A program made the position numbers and the translations under genes. 7,991 nucleotides of DNA from an uncultured Microbacterium sp. (GTDB taxonomy: Bacteria > Actinomycetota > Actinomycetes > Actinomycetales > Microbacteriaceae), in contig CALANM010000113.1 in assembly GCA_937926065.1 (NCBI GenBank), forward strand, positions 1-7,991, given 5' to 3'. Shown here piece by piece: positions 1 to 5,431 of this stretch (positions are counted from its first letter, which is position 1; each line of letters opens with the position of its first letter). The notes under the pieces were generated by a model. That model searched no databases. It was not told where the DNA came from and was given only the letters and a program-made list of their open reading frames with translations.

Positions 1-193
1 TGGCGGCCTCGACGAGCCGGCCGCCGAGCCCGCGCCCGCTGTAGGCGTGGTCGATCTCGGTGTGCGGAAACACGAGCCGGCCGTTCTCGTCGGGCCGGAA
101 CAGGGTGAATCCGGCGACGGTGTCGCCCACGAGGATCTCGTAGCGTCCCCGCTCTTCATTGCGCTGGACCGTGATCTCGACGTCATCGCTCAC
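1..193 (-). CDS. GNAT family N-acetyltransferase, N-terminal part (partial)
   Basis: This is the first 64 codons of a gene reading leftward off the window edge, so the C-terminus is not visible. The GTG start at 193-191 is chosen because AGGAG lies about 6 bases upstream on the minus strand (near 200-204). The visible protein has an antiparallel-strand start, with a 'YEILVGDTVAGFTLF' segment at residues 18-32. The acetyl-CoA pyrophosphate-binding signature YSGRGLGGRLVEAA follows at residues 51-64 and fits the R/Q-x-x-G-x-G/A rule of GCN5-related acetyltransferases. The early position of this motif and the short N-terminus resemble the small, roughly 100-residue YjdJ-like type (PF14542) rather than full-length GNATs. 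The substrate is unknown. The gene is transcribed divergently from cstA, and a possible -10 hexamer TACGTT lies at 224-219 on the minus strand. The family is quite certain; the exact subfamily is inference. Confidence 0.8.
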   Translation of the reverse strand, partial: MSDDVEITVQRNEERGRYEILVGDTVAGFTLFRPDENGRLVFPHTEIDHAYSGRGLGGRLVEAA

Positions 194-260
194 GGATGCT
201 CCTCTCGTCGCTGACCCCAACGTAGGCCGGGTCGCCTGTGTTCCGCGAGCCTCGCCGCAT

Positions 261-289
261 GCCGTTCGTCGCGGCATCCGCGCCGCTCG
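261..289 (+). promoter_or_regulatory. Tandem direct repeat, candidate LytTR (BtsR-like) operator upstream of cstA
   Basis: GCCGTTCGTCGC (261-272) is repeated as GCCGCTCGTCGC (282-293) with one mismatch and a start-to-start distance of 21 bp, two helical turns. Read as 8-base boxes, GCCGTTCG and GCCGCTCG are separated by exactly 13 bases. LytTR-domain regulators bind such same-face direct repeats. The E. coli BtsR/YehT site, as I recall it, is ACC[G/A]CT[C/T]A-N13-ACC[G/A]CT[C/T]A, which these boxes match at 5 and 6 of 8 positions. The second box ends about 23 bases before the candidate cstA -35, a usual activator position. An isolated ACCGCTTC at 326-333 falls in the promoter spacer. The repeat is seen in the sequence; its assignment to the response regulator at 4281 is inference. 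Confidence 0.4.
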
Positions 290-312
290 TCGCACGCCCT
301 CCCCGGCAGCCC

Positions 313-340
313 GTGATCAGCGCGAACCGCTTCTTAGCCT
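313..340 (+). promoter_or_regulatory. Candidate cstA promoter
   Basis: A TANNNT-type -10 hexamer TAGCCT lies at 335-340, with a weak -35-like GTGATC at 313-318 and a 16-base spacer. Transcription would start near 347, giving a leader of about 29 bases that contains the ribosome binding site GAGGAG at 365-370. The poor -35 is what one expects of an activator-dependent promoter and fits the tandem repeat just upstream. The assignment is by eye only. Confidence 0.35.
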
Positions 341-375
341 GTCTGCACGCAACGATGCGCCCTTGAGGAGTTCCC

Positions 376-2670
376 ATGACTGCACCTTCATCACGGCCCC
401 GGGGTGCGAACGCCGGTCTCGTGGACGAGACCGGCATCGCCACCGATCCGAACCTGCCCCCGGTCGCGCTCAGCGACGAAGACCACGCCCGCAGCGCCCG
501 CTGGACGCCGCTGAAGATCGCGATCTGGGCGGTCATCTCGCTGCTCGGCGGCCTCGCGTGGGTCATGCTCGCGATCGTCCGCGGTGAGACCGTCAACGCC
601 ATCTGGTTCGTGTTCGCCGCGGTGTGCACGTACCTGATCGGCTACCGCTTCTACTCGAAGGTCATCGAGCGCTACATCACGCGCCCCGACGACCGCCGCG
701 CCACGCCCGCCGAGGTGCGCTCCGACGGCAAGGACTACGTCCCCACCGACCGTCGCGTGCTCTACGGCCACCACTTCGCCGCCATCGCCGGCGCCGGACC
801 CCTGGTGGGCCCCGTGCTCGCCGCCCAGATGGGCTTCCTCCCCGGCACCCTCTGGATCATCGTCGGCGTCGTGCTCGCCGGCGCCGTGCAGGACTACACG
901 GTGCTGTTCTTCTCGATGCGCCGCGGCGGCCGCACGATCGGCCAGATGGCACGTCAGGAGCTCGGCCGCATCGGCGGCACGGCGGCGATCATCGCGTCGC
1001 TGCTCATCATGCTGATCATCGTCGCGATCCTCGCGCTCGTCGTCGTCAACGCCCTCGGCGAGAGCCCCTGGGGCGTCTTCTCCGTCGCCATGACCATCCC
1101 GATCGCCCTGTTCATGGGCGTGTACCTGCGGTTCCTCCGCCCCGGCAAGGTCACCGAGGTCTCCATCATCGGCTTCGCGCTGCTCATGCTCGCCATCATC
1201 GGCGGCGGCTGGGTGGCCGGCACCGAGTGGGGCCAGGCGATCTTCCACCTCGACCGCACGACCATCGCGTGGGGCATCATCATCTACGGCTTCATCGCCG
1301 CCGTGCTCCCCGTCTGGCTGCTGCTCGCCCCGCGCGACTACCTGTCGACCTTCATGAAGATCGGCGTCATCGTGATGCTCGCTGGCGCGATCGTGCTCGT
1401 CCGCCCCGAGATCTCGGTGCCCGCGGTCACGATCTTCGGCGAGAACGGCATGGGCCCCGTCTTCGCCGGACCGCTGTTCCCCTTCCTGTTCGTCACGATC
1501 GCGTGCGGCGCCCTGTCGGGCTTCCACGCGCTCATCTCGTCGGGAACGACCCCCAAGCTGGTCGAGAAGGAGCGCCAGACGCGCTTCATCGGATACGGCG
1601 GAATGCTCATGGAGTCGTTCGTCGCGATCATGGCGCTCGTCGCCGCCATCTCGATCGACCAGGGCATCTACTTCGCGATGAACGCCCCCGCCTCCGCGAC
1701 CGGCGGCACCGTCGAAGGCGCGGTCGCGTTCGTCAACTCGCTGGGCCTCACCGGGGTGAACATCACGCCCGACATGCTCACCAGCACCGCCGCTGACGTC
1801 GGGGAGTCCTCGATCGTGTCGCGCACCGGCGGCGCCCCCACCCTCGCCCTCGGCCTCGCGCACATCATGCAGCAGGCTCTCGGCGGTCAGGCGCTCATGG
1901 CGTTCTGGTACCACTTCGCGATCATGTTCGAGGCGCTGTTCATCCTCACCGCCGTCGACGCCGGCACCCGTGTCGCGCGCTTCATGCTGCAGGACTCGAT
2001 CGGCGCCTGGATCCCGAAGTTCCGCGACGTCTCGTGGCGTCCGGGCGTGTGGATCACCACCGCGATCATGGTCGCCGGCTGGGGCGCGATCCTCATCCTC
2101 GGCGTCACCGACCCGCTCGGCGGAATCAACACGTTCTTCCCGCTGTTCGGCATCGCCAACCAGCTGCTGGCGGCCATCGCGCTCGCCGTCGTCATGGCGA
2201 TCGTCGCCAAGCGCGGCCGCAGCTACGTGAAGTGGCTGTGGATCGTCGCGGTGCCGCTGGCGTTCACGGCGGCGGTGACGATCACGGCATCCCTGTACAA
2301 GATCCTGTCGCCGGTGCCGTCGATCGGATACTGGGCCAACCACTTCACCTACCGGGCCGCGCTTGAGGCCGGCGACGACTCGCTCGGCACGCCCGAGGTG
2401 ATCGGCGCCGTCATGCGCAATACAGCCGTTCAGGGCACGCTGTCGATCATCTTCGTCGTGCTCGCGATCGTCGTGATCGTGATGTCGGTGATCGTCACGG
2501 TCAAGGCGATCCGTGCGGGCGGCGGCGAAGAGACGGAAGACGCGCCGGTCGCGTCGCGTCGCTTCGCACCGGCCGGCCTTCTCGCGACGGCGGCCGAGCG
2601 CGACCTCGAGAAGCAGTGGGAACCGATCCTCGCCGAGGAGCGCCGCGCCCTCGCACGTCGGAGCCACTGA
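376..2670 (+). CDS. cstA: Carbon starvation protein CstA / pyruvate transporter (CstA-BtsT family)
   Basis: This is a 764-residue polytopic inner-membrane carrier of the CstA family (E. coli CstA and BtsT are about 700-716 residues). Members import pyruvate by proton symport and have also been linked to peptide uptake during carbon limitation. The start ATG follows GAGGAG by 5 bases. After a hydrophilic N-terminus of about 45 residues come many hydrophobic helices. Family signatures include RRVLYGHHFAAIAGAGPLVG at residues 126-145, QDYTVLFFSMRRGGRTIGQ near 172-190, ACGALSGFHALISSGTTPK at 376-394 and FFPLFGIANQLLAAIAL from 587. A last helix near 690-715 is followed by a charged cytoplasmic tail ending in a Glu/Arg-rich helix. 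The small partner gene starts one base after the stop. Synonymous codons are strongly C/G-ending. Paralogs CstA and BtsT cannot be told apart here, so substrate choice (pyruvate versus peptides) is inferred from the family. Confidence 0.95.
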   Translation: MTAPSSRPRGANAGLVDETGIATDPNLPPVALSDEDHARSARWTPLKIAIWAVISLLGGLAWVMLAIVRGETVNAIWFVFAAVCTYLIGYRFYSKVIERYITRPDDRRATPAEVRSDGKDYVPTDRRVLYGHHFAAIAGAGPLVGPVLAAQMGFLPGTLWIIVGVVLAGAVQDYTVLFFSMRRGGRTIGQMARQELGRIGGTAAIIASLLIMLIIVAILALVVVNALGESPWGVFSVAMTIPIALFMGVYLRFLRPGKVTEVSIIGFALLMLAIIGGGWVAGTEWGQAIFHLDRTTIAWGIIIYGFIAAVLPVWLLLAPRDYLSTFMKIGVIVMLAGAIVLVRPEISVPAVTIFGENGMGPVFAGPLFPFLFVTIACGALSGFHALISSGTTPKLVEKERQTRFIGYGGMLMESFVAIMALVAAISIDQGIYFAMNAPASATGGTVEGAVAFVNSLGLTGVNITPDMLTSTAADVGESSIVSRTGGAPTLALGLAHIMQQALGGQALMAFWYHFAIMFEALFILTAVDAGTRVARFMLQDSIGAWIPKFRDVSWRPGVWITTAIMVAGWGAILILGVTDPLGGINTFFPLFGIANQLLAAIALAVVMAIVAKRGRSYVKWLWIVAVPLAFTAAVTITASLYKILSPVPSIGYWANHFTYRAALEAGDDSLGTPEVIGAVMRNTAVQGTLSIIFVVLAIVVIVMSVIVTVKAIRAGGGEETEDAPVASRRFAPAGLLATAAERDLEKQWEPILAEERRALARRSH

Positions 2671-2671
2671 G

Positions 2672-2986
2672 ATGACCGCCGTGCACAACTCCGGAGATAT
2701 CGACGCGAAGCGCGGTGCGCCGGGCGTTTCGGGCCGTCCCGCCACCGGTCTTCCGGAGTTGTGCACGAGCGGCGGAGCCGCCCTTCTGCTGGCGGCCCGC
2801 GCGGTGCGACGTGGGGCCGGCGCCGTGCGCTGGTACATGTCGCAGCTGATGGGCGACAGCGCCTACGAGACGTATGTCGCCCATCAGCGCCGCACCCACC
2901 CCGACGCCGAGGTGCTCACCGAGCGCCAGTTCTGGCGTCAGAAGATGGACGACCAGGACCGCAACCCCGGCGCGCGGTGCTGCTAG
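2672..2986 (+). CDS. ybdD: YbdD/YjiX family small protein with unusual N-terminal extension
   Basis: This is a 104-residue protein whose C-terminal part, from about residue 44, is the YbdD/YjiX (DUF466) domain. It carries the VRWYMSQLMGDSAYETYVAH core (52-71), the HP turn, an ERQFWR segment (84-89) and the characteristic RCC terminus (102-104). E. coli YjiX is about 67 residues and lies beside btsT; YbdD lies beside cstA. The protein is thought to be an accessory partner of the transporter, with no established biochemical activity. The ATG at 2672 lies one base after the cstA stop with GGAG at 2660-2663, so translation is probably coupled. Residues 4-32 are encoded by an 88-bp inverted-repeat structure and have no counterpart in the usual family length. 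A GTG at 2804 would give a 61-residue protein of normal size, but it lacks a convincing ribosome binding site. Confidence 0.85.
   Translation: MTAVHNSGDIDAKRGAPGVSGRPATGLPELCTSGGAALLLAARAVRRGAGAVRWYMSQLMGDSAYETYVAHQRRTHPDAEVLTERQFWRQKMDDQDRNPGARCC
2680..2767. repeat. 88-bp palindromic element: perfect 16-bp inverted repeat inside ybdD
   Basis: CGTGCACAACTCCGGA (2680-2695) is matched exactly in inverse complement by TCCGGAGTTGTGCACG (2752-2767), with 56 bases between. A G-T pair (2696/2751) could lengthen the stem. Inside the loop, CGAAGCGC (2706-2713) can pair with GCGTTTCG (2724-2731) with one G-U pair, so the RNA could form a nested stem-loop starting about 6 bases after the ATG. The arms are longer than chance pairing would give. 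The size and layout resemble a REP/MITE-like miniature palindromic element. No clear target-site duplication is visible. No second copy occurs in this window, so its multi-copy nature is inference. Confidence 0.75.
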
Positions 2987-3031
2987 GCCGACGGATGCCG
3001 TGCCGCTGGCCGCGGTGCCGTGCCGGGCTGA

Positions 3032-3064
3032 TGGACGGCGTCGGTCGGTCTCTAGGCTGATCGC
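3032..3064 (+). promoter_or_regulatory. Candidate promoter for the two-component genes, probably leaderless
   Basis: TAGGCT at 3053-3058 fits the actinobacterial TANNNT -10. The A of the kinase ATG lies 7 bases after its last base, where transcription would be expected to start. No proper ribosome binding site precedes this ATG, so a leaderless mRNA is the simplest reading. A weak -35-like TGGACG lies at 3032-3037 (15-base spacer). This would separate the kinase gene from cstA-ybdD transcription, although read-through remains possible because no terminator is seen after ybdD. Confidence 0.45.
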
Positions 3065-4255
3065 ATGACCGATCCGACCGTGCTCGCCGCGCTCGCCGGC
3101 GTGTTCGGCGGGATCGCCCTCACCCTTCTGCTCGCGCTGGCCCGTCGGCTCGCCAAGGGCTCGGCCGACCTCGGCACCGACTCGGAGCAGGCCGCCTACC
3201 GCGCCCTCCACCAGGCGACGCTCGCCGCCCCGCACCTGCGCGCGGGGCTCGATGCGCCGGAGGTCGAGCGCGCAGCGCGTCACCTGCGCACGCTCCTCGG
3301 GAGCACCGCGATCGCGATCGTCGGCGAGAGCGGCGCTGTCGCGTTCGACGGGCAGGCGGATGCCGAGGCGCTGACGGATGCCGCATCCCGCATCGCCGAC
3401 CGCGTGCGCGACACCGGCCGCCGCCAGGTGTTCCCGCGACGTGAGAACGGCGACGACCTGGAGGCGGTCGGCGCACCCATCGTCGTCGACGGCCGCACGG
3501 TCGGCGTGATCGTCGCGTTCGCGGCGCCCGTGCGGGCTGCGCTGGTGCGGGCGACGGCCGACGTCGCCGACTGGTGCGCGGCGCAGCTGGAGCTCGGAGA
3601 GCTCGACGCCTCGCGCACGGCGCTCGCTGAAGCGGAGCTGCGGTCGCTGCGTGCCCAGATCTCACCGCACTTCATCTACAACGCGCTCACGGCGATCGCG
3701 TCGTTCATCCACACGGATCCGCCGCGGGCTCGCGAGCTGGTGCTCGAGTTCGCGGACTTCACGCGCTACTCGTTCCGGCGGCAGGGGGAGTTCACGACGC
3801 TCTCCGAGGAGCTGCGCAGCATCCACTCATATCTCGAACTCGAGCGGGCGCGGTTCGGCGACCGCCTGCAGGTGACGCTGCGGATCGCGCCCGAGACGCT
3901 CGCCACGGTCATCCCGTTCCTGTCGGTGCAGCCGATCGTCGAGAACGCGGTTCGCCACGGACTCGAGCCCGGGGAAGGCGGCGGAACGATCCGCATCGAG
4001 GCGCGCGACGAGGGCACCCACACCGAGATCACGGTCGAAGACGACGGCGTCGGCATGGATCCCGAGGCGCTGCGCGAGCTGCTCGCGACGGTGTCCGACG
4101 GAGCTCATGTCGGCATCCGCAACGTCGACACGCGCCTGCGCCAGCTCTACGGGCCAGACGGCGGGCTTGTCGTCGAGACGGGAACGGGCGCAGGTACCCT
4201 GGTCAGGATGCGAATCCCCAAGTCGCAGCCCCTCCACGAGCCGGACTTCGGCTGA
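3065..4255 (+). CDS. LytS/BtsS-type sensor histidine kinase with GAF-like domain
   Basis: This 396-residue membrane kinase is partnered with the LytTR regulator that follows 25 bases downstream. A single hydrophobic helix at residues 6-27 is followed by RR, giving an N-out/C-in anchor. Residues about 45-175 look like a GAF-type sensor domain, with the strands 'STAIAIVGESGAVAFDG' and 'VGAPIVVDGRTVGVIVAF'. The His_kinase (PF06580) block follows, with the phosphoacceptor H202 in QISPHFIYNALTAIASFI, then FADFTRYSFRR at 229-239. The ATPase has an N box VENAVRHGLEPG (N294), a G1 box EDDGVGMD (325-332) and a late GIRNVDTRLRQLYG block (350-363). E. coli BtsS senses pyruvate through a multi-helix LYT membrane domain that is missing here, so signal input is probably through the GAF region. 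Its position beside two carboxylate transporters suggests pyruvate or carbon status as the signal; that is inference. Confidence 0.9.
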   Translation: MTDPTVLAALAGVFGGIALTLLLALARRLAKGSADLGTDSEQAAYRALHQATLAAPHLRAGLDAPEVERAARHLRTLLGSTAIAIVGESGAVAFDGQADAEALTDAASRIADRVRDTGRRQVFPRRENGDDLEAVGAPIVVDGRTVGVIVAFAAPVRAALVRATADVADWCAAQLELGELDASRTALAEAELRSLRAQISPHFIYNALTAIASFIHTDPPRARELVLEFADFTRYSFRRQGEFTTLSEELRSIHSYLELERARFGDRLQVTLRIAPETLATVIPFLSVQPIVENAVRHGLEPGEGGGTIRIEARDEGTHTEITVEDDGVGMDPEALRELLATVSDGAHVGIRNVDTRLRQLYGPDGGLVVETGTGAGTLVRMRIPKSQPLHEPDFG

Positions 4256-4280
4256 CCGCGGCCGGCGGAAAGGTGCCCTC

Positions 4281-5015
4281 GTGATCGATGTGCTCGTCGC
4301 CGACGACGAGCGTCCCGCGCTCGACGAGCTCGTGCACCTGCTGCGTGCCGACGAGCGCATCGGCGACATCCTCACGGCGACCTCGGGGGCGGATGCGCTG
4401 CGGCAGCTGTCGGAGCGGGCCGTCGATGCCGCGTTCATCGACATCCACATGCCGGGTCTCACGGGGCTCGAGCTCGCGCCGGCGCTCGCCGCGCTCGCCA
4501 GCCCTCCCGCGGTCGTGTTCGTCACTGCCGACGATGCCCGCGCGGTCGATGCGTTCGATCTGCGCGCCACCGACTACCTGCTCAAGCCCGTGCGGATCGA
4601 GCGGCTGCGGCGATCGATCGACCGCCTCGTCGAACGTGAGGCGTCGCCGGGCGAAGCGGATGCCGATGAGGTGCTCACCGTCACGGTGGGGCAGTCGGTG
4701 CGGTTCGTGCGGCGCAGTGACGTGCGGTGGGTGCAGGCGCAGGGGGACTACTCGCGTCTGCATACGGATGAGGGCGCGGGGAACCTCGTGCGCATCCCCA
4801 TCTCGGAGCTCGAGCAGCGGTGGGCGCCGGCCGGGTTCATGCGGGTGCACCGCTCGTATCTCGTGCAGGCGTCGGCGGTCACCGAGGTGCGCCTGTCGGG
4901 CGCAGAGCCTTCGGTGTCGGTCGGCGACATCACCTTGCCGGTGAGCCGCCGGCTCGTGCCGTCGGTGCGTGAAGCGCTCGTGCGGGGCGGCGCTCGCGAC
5001 GGAGCGGCGAGATGA
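4281..5015 (+). CDS. LytTR-family response regulator (BtsR-like)
   Basis: This is a 244-residue transcription factor. The receiver domain at residues 1-118 has the acidic pair D8/D9, the phosphoacceptor D54 in FIDIHMPG, T82 in VTAD and K102 in LLKPV, so it should be phosphorylated by the kinase upstream. A short Glu/Ala-rich linker leads to a LytTR DNA-binding domain at about 131-235, with VRWVQAQGDYSRLHT (148-162), FMRVHRSYLV (186-195) and LPVSRRLVPSV (219-229). All three are hallmarks of LytTR. The GTG start at 4281 is supported by GGAAAGG at 4267-4273 (7-base spacing) and places the first beta strand VIDVLVADDE at the N-terminus as usual. The frame is open upstream but has no receiver sequence there. 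The stop overlaps the next ATG (ATGA). Likely targets are the flanking transporter genes, where direct repeats with LytTR-like spacing are visible. Confidence 0.93.
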   Translation: MIDVLVADDERPALDELVHLLRADERIGDILTATSGADALRQLSERAVDAAFIDIHMPGLTGLELAPALAALASPPAVVFVTADDARAVDAFDLRATDYLLKPVRIERLRRSIDRLVEREASPGEADADEVLTVTVGQSVRFVRRSDVRWVQAQGDYSRLHTDEGAGNLVRIPISELEQRWAPAGFMRVHRSYLVQASAVTEVRLSGAEPSVSVGDITLPVSRRLVPSVREALVRGGARDGAAR

Positions 5016-5431
5016 CCGACGGACCGCCCCGCCGCGTACGGGTCACCGCCGACGACGGGCGGCCGACCGCCCCGCGCGGGCAGGTCACCCGGCCTCAGGG
5101 CGTGCGCGCCCACGCGGTGTCGGTGCGTGGGATCGCGATGCCCGACTCCCCCGCCGACGAGGCCGAGGCGGTCTACAGCCGGGCGCTTCGGCGCACGCAG
5201 CTGCGCCTCGCGCTGGGCACCGTGATCGGGTTCGTCGTGGTGGCGGTGGCGCTGAGCGTCGCGCTGGCCGGCATCTCCGAGCTCGACCGGATCGCGCTGT
5301 GGGGCGTGCCGCTGTCGTGGCTCATCCACGCGTTCGCGTTCTACCCCGTCATCGTCGTCTTCGCGGTGCTGTACACGCGCACCGCCGCCCGCAACGAAGA
5401 GCGCTACCGGGCGCTGCGGGAGCGGGAGTGA
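5012..5431 (+). CDS. DUF485-type two-helix membrane protein, symporter partner
   Basis: This is a 139-residue protein with two hydrophobic helices, about residues 66-87 and 98-121. They are joined by a short loop and flanked by YSRALRRTQLRLAL (55-68) and YTRTAARNEERYRAL (121-135). This pattern is typical of the small DUF485-like proteins encoded just before acetate/monocarboxylate sodium symporters (E. coli YjcH before ActP; the small gene before mctC in Corynebacterium). Its role is probably assembly or modulation of the symporter. The ATG at 5012 overlaps the regulator stop and has GGAG at 5001-5004, supporting coupled translation. However, residues 1-42 are Arg/Pro/Gly-rich and look unlike the family. 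An in-frame ATG at 5138, after a GGGA at 5129-5132, would give a normal 97-residue protein. The first 126 bases also carry a phased repeat described separately. Confidence 0.82.
   Translation: MTDGPPRRVRVTADDGRPTAPRGQVTRPQGVRAHAVSVRGIAMPDSPADEAEAVYSRALRRTQLRLALGTVIGFVVVAVALSVALAGISELDRIALWGVPLSWLIHAFAFYPVIVVFAVLYTRTAARNEERYRALRERE
5023..5094 (+). promoter_or_regulatory. Helically phased ACC(G) repeats, possible second LytTR operator
   Basis: ACCGCCCC (5023-5030), ACCGCCGA (5045-5052), ACCGCCCC (5066-5073) and the weaker ACCCGGCC (5087-5094) start 22, 21 and 21 bases apart. The second and third boxes are separated by exactly 13 bases, the spacing of BtsR-type LytTR sites, and each matches about 6 of 8 positions of the E. 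coli consensus as I recall it. The array lies in the atypical first 42 codons of the DUF485 gene. The sequence is very GC-rich, so short ACCG words are common, and no good -10 follows before 5138 (TGGGAT at 5128-5133 is poor). The repeat spacing is observed; the function is speculative. Confidence 0.25.

Noticed and set aside
183..629. Minus-strand open frame of 148 codons across the cstA upstream region
   Set aside because: It overlaps the GNAT start in another frame and the cstA N-terminus and shows no coding character; the 194-375 gap looks regulatory.
2672..2775. Target-site duplication flanking the 88-bp inverted repeat
   Set aside because: No convincing identical short direct repeat borders the element, so transposition is not demonstrated from this copy.
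391..2838. Very long open frame on the minus strand opposite cstA (815 codons)
   Set aside because: The product is rich in Arg, Asp, Glu, His and Gly with no fold-like pattern. It is the usual antisense shadow of a GC3-rich membrane-protein gene.
2987..3064. Possible terminator hairpin between ybdD and the kinase gene
   Set aside because: Only a 4-bp CCGC/GCGG pairing (3003-3006 with 3012-3015) and GTGCCG direct repeats are seen; too weak to call a terminator.
4107..4280. Upstream extension of the response regulator frame from an ATG inside the kinase gene
   Set aside because: It overlaps the end of the kinase, encodes Ser/Arg-rich sequence unlike a receiver domain, and GTG 4281 has a good ribosome binding site.
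5041..5089. GGTCACC direct repeat (5041-5047 and 5083-5089) as a separate operator
   Set aside because: GGTCACC-like words also occur inside unrelated coding stretches (for example near 1151), and these two copies are already covered by the phased ACC array.
4969..5427. N-terminal extension of the symporter frame upstream of 5428
   Set aside because: The stretch overlaps the regulator and DUF485 genes in another frame and is Arg/Gly-rich. The symporter's first helix begins right after GTG 5428, which has its own ribosome binding site.
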